Assembly: GCA_024220505.1 (NCBI GenBank)
Contig: JAKZZE010000034.1
Span: forward strand, 310,001 to 374,000
Direction of reading: 5' to 3'
DNA length: 64,000 bases
Source of the DNA: Rhizopus arrhizus
Taxonomy: Eukaryota > Mucoromycota > Mucoromycetes > Mucorales > Rhizopodaceae
The notes beneath the pieces were generated by a model. It saw only the letters and a list, made by a program, of their open reading frames with translations, did not search any database and had not been told where the DNA came from. Position numbers and translations under genes: made by a program. Every line of letters starts with the position of its first letter. The stretch's first letter is position 1. Positions 23,134 through 35,361 of the stretch are shown in pieces.

Positions 23134-24033
23134 CTAAACAGACATTTTCATGTCAATTTTGCTGAGAGGATTATAATTTTCCAATACAAAATCTTCAAAT
23201 TTGAAGTCATCTATAGAGTCAATTTTACGATTGATCCTTAGTGTTGGGAAAGGCCTAGGCTCGCGTGCTACTTGCTGTTTCAATGCATCCAAGTGATCAA
23301 TGTAAACATGTGTATCACCCATAGTATGTATAAATTCTCCAGGATCCAAATCTGTTACGTGTGCAATCATGCGAGTCAAGAGCGCATAGGAAGCAATATT
23401 AAAAGGTACACCTAACCCCATATCGCAAGATCGCTGATAAAGCACACAAGATAGTTTAGCACGTCCACCATCTGAAGGCGGGTTGGAAACATAAAACTGA
23501 CAAAAAGCATGACAAGGAGGTAAAGCCATTATAGGAATATCTGCAGGATTCCAAGCAGAGAGAATAATTCGTCTATCTGTTGGATTATTTTTAATGGTAT
23601 CTATCACTTGCTGTAACTGATCAATGCCTTGACCACTATAGTCAGTATCACAATCAACGTACTTGGCTCCAAAGTGTCTCCACTGGAACCCATAGACTGG
23701 ACCAAGATCACCTTCTCGGCGATGAGTAAGACCCAGCTTATCAAGGAACTCACGAGAGCCGTTGCCATCCCAGATCTTGACATTGCGCTCATTCAAGTGT
23801 TTTGAGTTAGTATCACCCTTGATAAACCAAAGAAGTTCTTCGAGCACACCTCTAAAGAATACACGCTTTGTGGTGAGGAGAGGAAAAATATCATCCTTCA
23901 AGGAAAATCGAAGCTGAGGAGGTGCAAAAACAGCTAGCGTTCCGGTGCCTGTACGATCCGCACGGTGTTCTCCATGTTCCATAATGTAATTTATAAGATC
24001 TAAATATTGATGCTCTTCATGTCTGATTGTCAT
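23134..24033 (-). CDS. Thymidylate synthase
   Basis: Intronless, 299 aa. Converts dUMP and methylene-tetrahydrofolate to dTMP and dihydrofolate. All landmark motifs are present: the phosphate-binding [10 protein letters not shown] at 24-33, [28 protein letters not shown], the catalytic cysteine C174 in [11 protein letters not shown], the Arg pair in [24 protein letters not shown], and the C-terminal [12 protein letters not shown]. The length is that of a minimal fungal or animal enzyme without DHFR fusion. Its start codon is 135 bp from the oppositely oriented Csm1-like gene, so the two probably share a promoter. Confidence 0.97.
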   Translation of the reverse strand: MTIRHEEHQYLDLINYIMEHGEHRADRTGTGTLAVFAPPQLRFSLKDDIFPLLTTKRVFFRGVLEELLWFIKGDTNSKHLNERNVKIWDGNGSREFLDKLGLTHRREGDLGPVYGFQWRHFGAKYVDCDTDYSGQGIDQLQQVIDTIKNNPTDRRIILSAWNPADIPIMALPPCHAFCQFYVSNPPSDGGRAKLSCVLYQRSCDMGLGVPFNIASYALLTRMIAHVTDLDPGEFIHTMGDTHVYIDHLDALKQQVAREPRPFPTLRINRKIDSIDDFKFEDFVLENYNPLSKIDMKMSV

Positions 24034-24122
24034 TTTGGTAGGATAAAGAAGCGTGGAAGAAAGATCTTTTTTTATCAGGCTTTTTTTTATTTTTATTTTT
24101 ATTTTTTTCGTGTACCGCTTGT

Positions 24123-24137
24123 ACGCGAATTTTGGCG
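24123..24137. promoter_or_regulatory. MBF/E2F-like motif in shared divergent promoter
   Basis: ACGCGAA followed directly by TTTTGGCG lies between the start codons of thymidylate synthase and the Csm1-like gene. ACGCG is the core of the fungal MBF (MCB) site and TTTTGGCG resembles an E2F site. Thymidylate synthase is a classic G1/S gene. Function is inferred from the motif and context. Confidence 0.5.
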
Positions 24138-24168
24138 TTTGTACCTTTTTTATTTGCGTGTGTAAAAA

Positions 24169-25362
24169 ATGAATCCATTTAGTAGTCAGTATGATAAAGC
24201 AAGATCAAATTTGGCTCAAATCAATCTATCAAAATCTGAAATGAATGCTGTAAAAAGACCCACATACGACATGATTTCCTCAGATTATCCAACCAAAAAA
24301 ATAAGACAAGAGATGCTCAGTGACAATCCTGTCTATAATGATTTTAATCAACCAGTGTCATCCTCTTTTCCTTATCGAAGAACGACACCCAGAGAATCTA
24401 ACTTACCCGAAACAAACTATTACTCACAGCCTACTCAAATATTAGAAAGTAGGTATTATGATCATGTACCTATGCGAGAAACAGCTGAAGAAGAAAACAG
24501 TAGATTAAGAGAACAAAACGGAATTGTAAGACAAATTTTAAAGACCAATGCGGGTTTTATATGAAAATACTAAAAGGCAGCATGAAATGCATAGCTACGA
24601 TCAAAACTTACAGCAGTCATGGAAGATTTCCAACAGTTATCAGCGTTGAGGCATACCGAGCCAGAAAAAGCGCTTTTGGATCAAGAGCAAATTATTCAAG
24701 AAATAAACCAAAGTTAGTGTTAACTAGATTTCTATACATTCTCTCTAACAACTAAATTTATATAGATTCTAAAATACTTAATGAGAAGATACAAATATTG
24801 GAAGAAGTTCTAGGGAAACTGGCCGAAGAAGATACGAGTATACCTATCAAAACAGATTCTAAGGAGACACCTGAAATTAAAGCAAAAAGTAAGTATATCC
24901 TTAACAAGATGGACAATTATATTATTTGCTAATGATCAATTAGTGAAAAAGATGCTAAAACAACAAAATGAAATAACTGAAAAGGAAAAGAAACTCAAGC
25001 AGGAAAATATGATTCTTAGAGAACTGACAGGTTTAATTGTTAAAGAAACAAAGACAAATAATGAGGGGGTCCAGTATGTTTATAACTTGAGTGGCCGCAA
25101 TGGATGTAGGTTAGAGTTCATAAAAGAAAACATTTGAATGATTCATTTTGTTGTAGCATTCGATTTTTCATTGTTTATTCCAAATCAAGAGAGTAAGCAA
25201 GTTTCCTATTCCCCAATGCTTCAAGTACAACAGAACACAACGATTCTCTCACGATTACCAGATTTTCTTAGGTCCGATATTGAATTTGATAGAAGACAAT
25301 TGAATAGGTTTTTCTGGAGACTCTCTTCAGTACTTTATGAAGAAAGTAATGATAATATGTAG
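24169..25362 (+). CDS. Csm1/Pcs1-like monopolin (chromosome segregation) protein
   Basis: Predicted kinetochore/nucleolar coiled-coil protein. The C-terminus ([20 protein letters not shown] ... [12 protein letters not shown]...[26 protein letters not shown]) matches the globular domain of Csm1/Pcs1. A charged coiled coil (about 24480-25030) and a polar N-terminal region precede it. The supported 3' exons are 24774-24889 (before GTAAGT), about 24944-25105 and 25157-25362. Between about 24520 and 24700 the coiled-coil frame changes twice (residues [21 protein letters not shown], then [12 protein letters not shown]) and no single GT-AG intron reconciles all three. This is either an intron arrangement I could not resolve or frameshift damage. 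It shares its promoter with thymidylate synthase. Confidence 0.6.
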
Positions 25363-25692
25363 ATAGCATCCCCTTTTTTAGTTGTGCCCAAGGTGTAAGC
25401 TGGCTTTAAGTGTCTCTTTGGATAGTAATTCCCAGGTTGATGCCGAAACCCTCAATGTAATAAAATGCCATACTAGTCTTTTTTTTATGATTTAAAAAAT
25501 AGATTACCATCCAATTTAATGCTTTTGTTTAAAAGTAGTCTAATAAATATGGCTGTATTTCTCTCTTGTAGTTTGCTTATTTTTTTATGATAAACTGTAT
25601 TTCTAGAAGAAAGAAAAGGGAGAGAAAAGAAAGGCAGTACTAGTTGTAATGTAATGTGATAGTTCTTTCATTTGGAAGCACTAGCTTTATTA

Positions 25693-26398
25693 TTACAGCA
25701 TGTCTTGTATAATGAATAATATCTTTTGCTGTAATTTGATTTCTTTTAGTTCATTTGTTTCTTTAAATAATGGTACTTTTAGTTTCATTAAGTCTCTTTG
25801 TAACTGTTTAGCCTGTTTATCCATCTCTTTCAGCACATGTAAATCCATTTTATGCAACTCTTTTTCACATTCTGCTTCAATGTGCTTCATTTGCTTTGGA
25901 TTTTTAATACCTATTAACTCCCTATTTAATGTTTAGAAAAACAAGCATCTTCATATAAATCCATTTACTTTGCTAATAAGCTTTTCTTTTGTTCTTCATA
26001 TCTTTTCTTAATTGATTCTCTATGTTCAAATAGTTCTTTCTCTATTTGGTTCTGCCTTTCTTTATGCTCTCTTATCACTTGTAATAAATTGGTTTCTTTT
26101 GTCATATTTGCCAAATAGACCAAGACTTCAGGTGTAATACTTGTCACATTTTTAAATTCGTCTTCTTGCTTGCTATTATTTGTTGAAGATAAATACTCTT
26201 TTCTTACTTGATCGATAACATTTTGGTTTATATTTGATAAATCTAAATTGGTGAGAGAAGGATCTACTGTATTTGTTGTTTCGTTTGGAATCTTGATGTC
26301 TTGACCCTACATTCCAAGATTGAAAAATAAACTAAGTTATTTTCTTAATAGTGTTTTTGTTTTACTTTGAATAAAGAGAAAAGTTGACTGTAATCCAT
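25693..26398 (-). CDS. DGCR6-like coiled-coil protein
   Basis: Exons on the minus strand are 26398-26366, 26306-25969 and 25921-25693 (GT-AG), giving 199 aa. The C-terminal half is a long charged helix (IEKELFEHRESIKKRYEEQ, HIEAECEKELHKMDLHVL) followed by LDQK-type sequence KEMDKQAKQLQRDLMKLKVP and KEIKLQQKILFIIQDM. This resembles the DGCR6/gdl family block in which a helix ends in AGVPGF...NP.EI..QM.LL. The family is poorly understood. The similarity is recognised by eye and a generic coiled coil is the alternative. It is convergent with the Csm1-like gene, with 330 bp between stops. Confidence 0.5.
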
Positions 26399-27225
26399 TT
26401 TAAAGAAAAGAGTTGCCCTTTTAGCGCTCACACAAAGTAAAGATATAAGCTTTCAAGTACAGTCACATCCAGCAAGGCCTGATCTTGTAATACAAATTTA
26501 TGCAAAATAATTATAATTGTTCCTGAATGCTTGTACTTAAAGGTATCACTCTTTTTAAGAGAAAGCTTATATATTTAATGAAACCTTATATTTAGTAAGG
26601 CAGTGTGCGAAGCTTAAGAGAATTTTTCAACGTCATAAGACGTTATAAAGATACAAAATTACATTTGTAAAGCAACGACGCTTTTGTTAGACTACAGACT
26701 TTATCTGTAATTACTACTGCCATAGATGAGATTGTTTTTGTATAGTATATTTGGTTAACGGTATCGGTCGTAAGTTTCTATGATTGCTTTACTATTTCTG
26801 ATTCTTTGTTCAGCTATGAACATTCTCGATTGTCAAGTAATCAAGGGTTTTTGGATGCTGAAGTATCGGTAAAATGAAGCCATGGTCATTCCTTGTTCAT
26901 CACTTTTCTACAATTTTTTTTTCAAGATGACGCCGATGTTGATGCGATGCTGTAACTGCTGCTTACTAAATATAACACTTGAACTAGTATATGGTTGCCA
27001 GGCGTTCTTTCATGTACTTATCTATTATAAAACGCGGCTTGTACCTTGTTGGTTTAATTTAATTGTGCAATTGACAACTGAAACACTGTATACTGTTTTG
27101 ATTATGCTAAAGCGTGAATGAAGTTTTGGATTGTGAAGTAGTGAGAAATACAGTAGAACGGGCTGTCATGTCCAAGCATTGTAATGAGGAATTTTTTTTT
27201 AAAAAAAATACAAGCAATAAAGATT
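26399..27225. other. Intergenic region
   Basis: The reading frames at 26882-27365 on the plus strand are hydrophobic/Cys-rich but show no family signature, and the last overlaps the CCT gene. I see nothing else. Confidence 0.5.
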
Positions 27226-28403
27226 TTATTTTTTTAAATCCGTGTCTTCATCATTATCCTCTTCTTCAGATTGAGCTCTACTGCTATTCTGTGATCCTAA
27301 TCTTTTTCTGTTTCTATATTTCCATAATTTATCTACAACATCTTCTGCGCCAAACACGCCACTAAAACCTCTAATGAAATCATGACTTTTATCTTCCCAA
27401 TGCAATATGGTGTCATTAATAACATTCTTAAGTGTTAGTCTTAGATCCTCAATATGCTTCTTTGTCTTGATCTTTCTTTCTTTCAAAAATGAAATATTCA
27501 GCTCCTTGGCACTCACCCCTCTTTCAAGATTTCTACGCAAATAAGCATCATAGTCACGTACAATGCGTGTAATCAAATCTGAAGTGGATATACCATCTGT
27601 ACGCTCTGTGGGGAAGAACCTGCCTTGTTCCTTGACAAATGCATAGACATCACCAGATTCTTTGCTTTGATAGGGTTCAGCATCGTGTGCGACATAATCA
27701 ATCTTGTGGTGATCAAGGAATTCTTGATCGACTATCCAAGGTGCATCAGGTATAACTTGATCTACCCACTTACAATGCCTAACAGCTTCATATCTTTCAA
27801 TATCTGTCATTACTGTCTTTCCTTTACGTTTATGAGTTTCAATATCATTGCACACTATATAGGCATATTTAATAAGATTGAAACTAATACAGTCGACAAG
27901 ATACCTCCAACTAAGAGATATACATTAGGAAATGCTTTCTTTGCTTGTTCTAGTGCTTTTGCATGTCCAAAATGAAATAAATCATAGATTCCATCACAAT
28001 AGATACGTACAGGTCTATCAACAGGTGGCTATTTCATGGTTATTATCATAATGTTTTATAGCTCGTTTTTCTTACGGGATTAATTTTAAATCCGTATTGT
28101 TCCTCTATTCCTGGCGGTAAACAGGGTATATCATTTTCTTCTTCGCTTGAAATAGGCCCAACTTGACGTGCTCTTTTTGATACTGGGGTTATTTGTTCTT
28201 GTTTTGTTTTTGAAGCTGATAATGAAGCATCTGCATTGTCTTCATCTGTCAAGAATTAAATCAACACTTGCCTGCGTTACTTTTTTTTTCTGTTTACCAG
28301 AAGCATCACGAGAAGTAGGCTGATCCTCTAGACTTGCTGCTTTTTCTTCAAGTTCTCTTTTTCTTTTAAAAGCTCTAGATTCGGATAAAACAGAGGAGCT
28401 CAT
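27226..28403 (-). CDS. CTP:phosphocholine cytidylyltransferase
   Basis: Rate-limiting enzyme of the CDP-choline (Kennedy) route to phosphatidylcholine. Exons on the minus strand are 28403-28298, 28245-28076, 28028-27905 and 27854-27226 (GT-AG), giving 342 aa. The nucleotidyltransferase core is complete: [20 protein letters not shown] with the HxGH signature, [34 protein letters not shown], and [19 protein letters not shown]. The family normally has RTEGISTS, so Asp replaces Glu here. After the core an amphipathic helical region (about 250-310) fits the lipid-sensing M domain, followed by an acidic Ser-rich tail. The N-terminus is basic ([15 protein letters not shown]), possibly nuclear. Confidence 0.93.
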
Positions 28404-28657
28404 TGTATGCTTGAAAGAGAAAAAAAGGGAAAAAAATAACCGCCTTATGAATGAAACTCAGGTCGCAAAACATTTATTACTGTTATTCCGCCCTTGTTTG
28501 AAAGTACTTGGTCAAAAATTTAGAAGAAAAAGCATATTTTATACCTTAATTGGCGCCATAAGCACTGTATGCAACAATTTCACCCATTATAGCCTTCCTT
28601 TTTCATTCCAGGTTCGTTTTCAATATATAAATTGATTATGTAACTCAACTATATGGC

Positions 28658-28692
<35 letters not shown>

Positions 28693-29183
28693 ATCCACAA
28701 AAAGCATCCTTTGTGAAGAATCAATCAGTAAATTCCCATTAATTCACATGAAGTTATCCTTTAACATTTATCCATCAACGTTGTTACATACATTACATTG
28801 TCTAAAGTACTAACGTGCTTTGAAATTATGTTTTCAGCAACAGACTATTTGAGGCAAACTTGCTCTTCCAAGTACTCGCTACTAGCCACTACATGGATAA
28901 AAGAAGAGACATTTGACCTATCATAGATCACATATTCGCTTTTCCCATTAAACTACTATTTTTATACCTTTCAATTTTTTTTTCTCTTTTGTTCTACTTT
29001 TCTTTTTTTTGGGGGGTTTTTTTTGAAGGAGTGAATGTAAGCAATTTACAAATATACACTGAAACATAATTTACTATGAATTGTAATAAGACTATGTGCA
29101 TTGTTTTGTGTATTTAAAAGATTATATTATTTATTATTCTGTACATACAAGATTTAATTGGAAAAAGTAAACGGCTTTTGTGC
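28404..29183. other. Intergenic, T29 tract at 28660-28688
   Basis: Promoter region of the cytidylyltransferase gene and 3' flank of the Munc13-like gene. A 29-base T run is present. I support no gene. Confidence 0.5.
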
Positions 29184-32100
29184 CTATAGTACAACTACTG
29201 TCTTGGACTGATAGAGCGAATTGTTATTGCGTTGTTCATATTCACTATGCAAAAATTCTATAGCAGACTTCTCACGCCGCATACGCAATAAACGCAAGAT
29301 ATATTCGATAGGGAGCATATCAACACCTAATGTCACTCGATCTTTGTCTTTAGGCTTGCTATTTACTGTATTTTTTGAATAATAGACCGATTTACTACGA
29401 TTCGTTCTTTGTTTTTGCTTTTGTACATTGGTTTTTATGCTCACTGCTGAATTAGACTTTTGAGCTGTTTGACAAAGGTGAATGAGATGATCGGTGCTCG
29501 AATGATAAACAGTGTTTAGTGATAAAAGACAATAATACTCTGAACACTCCAGTTCTTCCAAAGAAATTGCATCTCCATCTTCCCCGCCATTGAACAAAAT
29601 CTTCAAAAGCTTTTATGTAAAGCAAATATATAAGAGTCTGAATTCAATAAAACTCATATATTATTATTAATTACCTCTATCCATTTAAAAACAATGTCCA
29701 ATTCATAGATATCCAAAGGCACCATGTCTGACACCTGTTCTGATAGAGGTGGTAGTAACATTTCATCTAGTATCATTAATATATCTTTCCAGATTTTCAT
29801 AATAACAAGACGCATGATAGCTTCTGATAGATTGCTGTAGAGAATATTTAGATTTTCTTCCAAAAAGTCTATTAAAAATGAAATAGCGTTTTCGCATTCA
29901 TAAACACTAGGACTGGTTGCGTTATTGGTTGTACTTAGACTCAGTGAAGAAAAAAGGCTTGTTTTTCTGCATAGTAATCTATTGATTACTTCACGAGATA
30001 AACAGTGGCTGATATAGGGCATCATCTATTTGGGCATACAAAAGAAAACTAAATGAAAGACAGATTCGTATTCAAGCTGTTATTCTCTTACCTTGCTTAC
30101 GACATGCTCTGCTACATCATTCTCAGTACGCCTGAGGATACGAAATGATCTACCAAACCAGAATTGGATATCATTCTTTTCACCATTCATGCATATCCTA
30201 AGGTCAATGCTTCCCTGAGGCGAAAGAGGGAGCTGAACTTCATGAGTTTGGCAATCACCAAATAATTCTTGTGAAAGTTTAAACCACACACTGCCACATT
30301 CTTCATCTGCTCCTACCATATCTTCACTATATACAATAGCCAAGACATCCAATGATCTCTCTTTGCTCTGAACGTGCAACTCTTGGTTCCACCGAGGGTT
30401 TAAAGTTCGATAGACCGTCCTTGTCTTGAAGATTGGCTTGCCACTGACTTCTAAAACTACGTAAGGATCACTCATTCCACTTCTTTTCAATGGTGGTAGT
30501 TTTTGAGCACGTAATATCTCTATTGAATACGAATAGCAGCTTTCACCGGAAGTGGTCTGATTGGCGCCATTCATATGGGCTCTCATGTATTCCACAAGTT
30601 GTTCACCATGCATGAATTGGTATAGTTTATCTAGTTTACATCGAACGGCTTCTATATCGTTTAACTTGACACAAATCTTAATAATTTACATAAGAGATAC
30701 ACGTGTAGGATCTTCATTTCTTTCTGCTTACCTCTGGACGTATGCTAGCAGGAATACAACAGTCATCTTTTTGAGGTCCCTTAATACCTAGAAGCTGATA
30801 TTTTGCAATATCAAAGATGGAATCACCAGGTAATTTTAATTCCTCCAGGTTTGTATGTATATCCAATTCCAAGTCCTTTTTAATTAAAATTTCAATTGCC
30901 TTACAAAATCTCTCTATAGCTTCACTAATAACCTTTGACAGACGTGTTTGAAATAAGCAGTACTGAAGATAATTTGGCCACTGTAAGCCTATGATAAATT
31001 CAACTGATCTATCGAGTATGACGAAAAAGTCATCTACGGAGGATGAATAGGAAGCAGTTTTGTTTATGCATTGAAAATTGTCTTCTTCAATCGCGTTCAT
31101 CACCCATTCCAAAGTAGACTCGTTCATCATGTTTAGCCATCGTTTGATATAAGGCAAAAACCAAGACTCGATCTCAAGCGCACTTTTTTTACTCTTTAAG
31201 CTGTATGTGGTGTATAATCTATCTAGTTGAGCTAGCTTATGATATAGCTCAAAGATTGGATCGAGCAAAGAGAAAGTTTTTGAATGAGGGCTACCTAACC
31301 AGTTTTCCATTTCTAGAGCAAAGTATGGTAATTGTACATCCATCACTATGCTTGGTACCGATAAAGTATCCATTATCTTCAATTGGTAAATCTTTCGATC
31401 GATCAGCAGGATCATCTCCTTGTTCAACATGTCTGCCATTATAGACAAGCTGAGTAGGTCGTTCTCTTGTCCTTTATTGGCTGACTGTTCAATACACCTC
31501 CATCTTTTAATAGCTGCGCTCTAATCACAAGAGTTATTAAAAGAATATAAAAAGACATCTTTCGCTTTACTTTGATTGATTCTTCGAGTTGCAGCAAATC
31601 CTTTGCTTGATCCAGTTGAACCTCTGTGTAAGCGCTAATGTATAAAACCCTGTCTAATAAGCCTGTTACCTCTTCAATACAAGCAAGATCCCTATTTAGA
31701 AATCAATGGTTAAAATGAAACAAATGTAATATTGATAATGCATGTGCACCTTATTTCCCAGTACTCAGAGAGTCTGTTTGCAAGCACATGTAAAAGAGAG
31801 TTATTTAATCCAACTAACACGCGCTTCAAAAAACTAGACTGGGCTATCTGTTAGGCAAAGGTTTACTTGCTGACTGTTTATATAACTTACATCTGTTTCC
31901 ATCCATGAATTTATAGGATGCTCTTTACAGACTTTTTCTAGAAGCTTCAATCCTTCCTTTATCACTTCCATATCTACACTACCATCACCAAGTCTTGATT
32001 TAATAGCATTCAAATAAAGGGTAGCTCGGAAAGGACCAGAGAGTCTCCATGTCTTTGAACATTCTTTCAATAATTCTTCTGATTCCAAAGAGAGCAAGTG

Positions 32101-33218
32101 ACAGGGCTGCAAGCTGTTGTCGTGATCAATGCAAAGGTTCATCAAGTAGCGAAAGTAGCTTTTAGGATCTGGAGGGATAAATACAAAATGTTCAAAGATA
32201 ACATCACAACTGGATGACGTAGACTAATATCTATTAATATCGGTTGTATATTACATTTAATCTGCTCTTACTGAGATGTAAGATGAAAGTGAAGCTGTTC
32301 TTGTCCGCCTCGTAAAGCTTGTTTTTCTCATTCGTGTGTCTTCACTGGAAGTGATTGACAAGTTTGGATTTAAATGAATGATTGTACTCATTTTTTCTGT
32401 AAGCTGTTTGATCTCTAGCTTTTGCCACTGTTCATAGGCTTCTGCTGTACAAAAGTCTTCTCGTTTTCCCAAAAATGAACGATTTGTGTGGATACTGTCT
32501 ATGCAATTCTTCAAGTCGTAAAATAAGGCCTATATCCATTCGAATTATTATCACCGTAACATGTTTTATCTTATTTTACCGTTTCTGTGCATATAGCAGT
32601 GAGTTCATATAATTTCTTTTTATGTTCATGATCTTGTATCTTAAACAACTCCTTTATATAAATGATGAGAGGAAACTCATCTATTGGGCATGATCCAGAA
32701 AGTGTGCTAGATCGTTTTCGAAAATTTGTTTTTTCGCTATGCAACAATTTTTCCAAAATCTCTTGTGTGACAGGTACCTCCTCTTCTTGTAATGTTTGAA
32801 GCATTAGACTGCTAAAAAGAGTTCCTTTGGTTGATTTATCTGCCTGTAAGAATAAATCAGCCACATCATCTATATATCGTCGACCTTCATCCAAGTCTAA
32901 TAATAAGGTCTTGCAGGTAGATCGAACATCTGGACAGGTTGATATATCCTGGTATGTATCTTCTAGCTTTTTACAAAGTATCCTGGTCACTTCTCGAGGT
33001 AATCTTTCCCTTCTTGCAAGTAAATTAGCGTAAAATGAAGTACGCTTTTTGCTATCATGTTTGTTTTGTTCAATCCATGCAAGAATGGCACAGCGTAAAG
33101 AATAATCATATAATACATAAGGATTGATAGATCGGTTGGACGTTCTTTTACTGTTGGTAGCAGAACCTCTTTTAATAGTTGAACAATGTAACTCTGTAGT
33201 TGAAATAGAGTACCTCAT
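29184..33218 (-). CDS. Munc13-like protein with MHD helical bundle and C2 domain
   Basis: Nine exons on the minus strand: 33218-32580, 32529-32272, 32223-31891, 31847-31750, 31691-31571, 31520-30732, 30676-30092, 30025-29675, 29609-29184. All are GT-AG and sum to exactly 3600 nt, giving 1199 aa. The first about 750 residues are helical and fit the Munc13/DUF810 region (LMNLCIDHD, MIMADMLNKEMILLIDRK). A C2 domain follows at about 780-900 with SYSIEILRAQKLPPLKRSGM, SDPYVVLEVSG and TLNPRWNQE, retaining Asp residues of the Ca-binding loops. A second MHD-like helical segment follows. Fungal relatives are thought to act in vesicle priming or signalling (S. pombe Git1 group). The precise role is not known; the domain call is firm. 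Confidence 0.8.
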
Positions 33219-34914
33219 AATGAGATAAGAAGAAGAAAAATGAAAAAAAGGGATTTTTTTTTCTTTATTGTTATTATATTCTTTTTAAGAAAACAATTGG
33301 CTAATTCGACCTTTTTTTTTTCCTCCTGATTTTAGGGACCCTTCTTGTGTAAATGCACTCAATATACCACAGATTCACCTTACATTTTGAATGTTATGAC
33401 AAACCAAGTGTTTGATGTCATTGAAGGGTTTTATATCATACACTTCATATGTAGTAAGATTTGCTAAACTTTGCTTTATCGATTAGTGTAAACATCTATT
33501 AGCCTCTCTTTGTTTAAATTAAACAACTAAACGCAGACTATTCATATCATTTATTTTTGAGTGTAGCAATAGGTTTTTATTCATAAGGTGACAAAAAAAT
33601 ACAATCGTATTCTATTTCTAGCTTTGGCAGATGAAAATTTTAATTTTTTAGGTTCATAAAAGTATGTTTTGTGTCTGCATGTAATAGGAGAGCTGTTTGT
33701 GGGGTGTTTTCTTTTGGAGTTTACATTTATAAACAGTATGAATTCAAGCAACTAAATCAAAGTGAGTCTAGCATGCTGCTTTTACTTGAGCCTTTCTATT
33801 TCTTTTTTATTGCTTTTTCGAATACATTAAATTAATATTCTGATTCTTTGGCATGCTTTATCCCTGAAATTCTGTAGGAGCCCTCTCCTTTTTTGTTGGG
33901 CGTTAGGTACGGAGTATGAAGTCATGACATAAATAGTAAAATGTAAACAAGATTATCTTCCACAAAGCAAACAATGAATCTTTAACCATCATTACATAAC
34001 CTTATAAGCAATGACGCAAAAAATAAGAAATGACTATTGTTATTCTTCTGTGCTGTTTACTTACAAGCATATAGAATAATTAAATACATAAGATTACATG
34101 GAGAATGTGTACTATTATTGATAATAATAATAGCATAGATTATGATCAACTCAGCTATGTGATCCAAATAGACAAAGTTATTATGTAAAGTCATCTTATA
34201 AAAGCCTAATACACATATAAATTCAGTATTTTTTCATCTTAAATAATATATATTTACTGAAAAAGAAAGCTTTGTACTTTTTATCATGTCTTTTAAAACC
34301 GAATATGAAGAGGAACTAATAAAAATAAAATACTGCTTTGAGAGCATTTAAGATAAAGAAAATTCATTATTTATTTTATACTTATTTTCTGCTCATCAGA
34401 TCATATACTAGTTATGGCTGATGAGACATAAAAGACTAATATAAAATATAATTTTTATGATTTGCTTTGATCTAAAATGATGCTGGATATACCTTGTGAG
34501 TAGGATGCTGATAAAAAGACGCGAATATGTCTTTTATTTCTAATGAAATAGTTATTAAAGAACCTTGTAACAATTAAATACATCTCATAGCAAAAAGATG
34601 TATTAAAAAAAAAGAATTTTAGCCAAAAACAAATGAAATTTATTAGATAAAAAAAAAAAAGGTTTTTATTTAAAAAAGAAAGTACTTTTTTTAGTTCTCA
34701 AAGCTTTTTAGACTTTGATTAACAGGACCAACCACGAGAAGGTAAAAGTACATCTGATCCCAAAAAAAATAAAGTTGTAGTATCTGTGCTGCCAAAGTCA
34801 ACACGTAAAACATTCAAGAAATGATTAAAGAGGAAAGGAAAGGAAAAGGGAAGGAGCAGAGGGGGTAGAGAAGGGAAAAAAAAAGGATGTTTCATCTCTC
34901 ACTCTTATTTAAAG
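33219..34914. other. Intergenic region
   Basis: About 1.7 kb of very AT-rich sequence. I found no reading frame with a recognisable motif and no RNA gene. Confidence 0.5.
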
Positions 34915-35361
34915 TTGATCAGGCTTCAAATAAGAATGATTGGCCCAATCGAGTTGCCACGACAAAGCATGACAAGCCAATTTGCAAAGCTGCTCCAAGG
35001 TACCTTGCAGATGACCATCTACCAACCAAAGCCACCAGTTCATGAAAACGTTACTAACAAGGCACGATCACTCTTCATATCGGGCTTTCCTCCTGTATCA
35101 CTCGCTGGGTTCATCGATGTGCAAGCCTGTTAGGGGTCTGTTAAGGTTTCGCTAGACTACAACGGTATCAGGTATTGACGGCCTCCACCAGTAAAGATCA
35201 ACACTTCCGAGACCACAGTGACCCTCTGGATAGACTCTAGAGCCTTTCTTGACACCTTTTGGGACAGCAGCAGCTCTTCCACTACCTTCTGCGAGCTCTA
35301 CAGGTCTAATTACCAGAAGTTTCATCACCAGAGTGAACACGAGGCTGTTGAAGCATGCCAA
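34915..35361. other. GC-richer orphan block with open frames, function unknown
   Basis: Visibly higher GC than the flanks on both sides. The minus strand has an open frame at 35361-35152 (YPEGHCGLGSVDLYWWRPSI) and another, after a frame change, ending near 34915 (WWLWLVDGHLQGTLEQL, LSWQLDWANHSYLKPDQL). The plus strand has a frame at 34915-35133. I recognise no family and found no splice model joining them. It could be a decayed or transferred gene, or a small unknown gene. Confidence 0.3.

Noticed and set aside
26882..27365. Hydrophobic plus-strand frames, possible small membrane protein
   Set aside because: No start context, family motif or splice support, and the second overlaps the cytidylyltransferase coding exon on the other strand.
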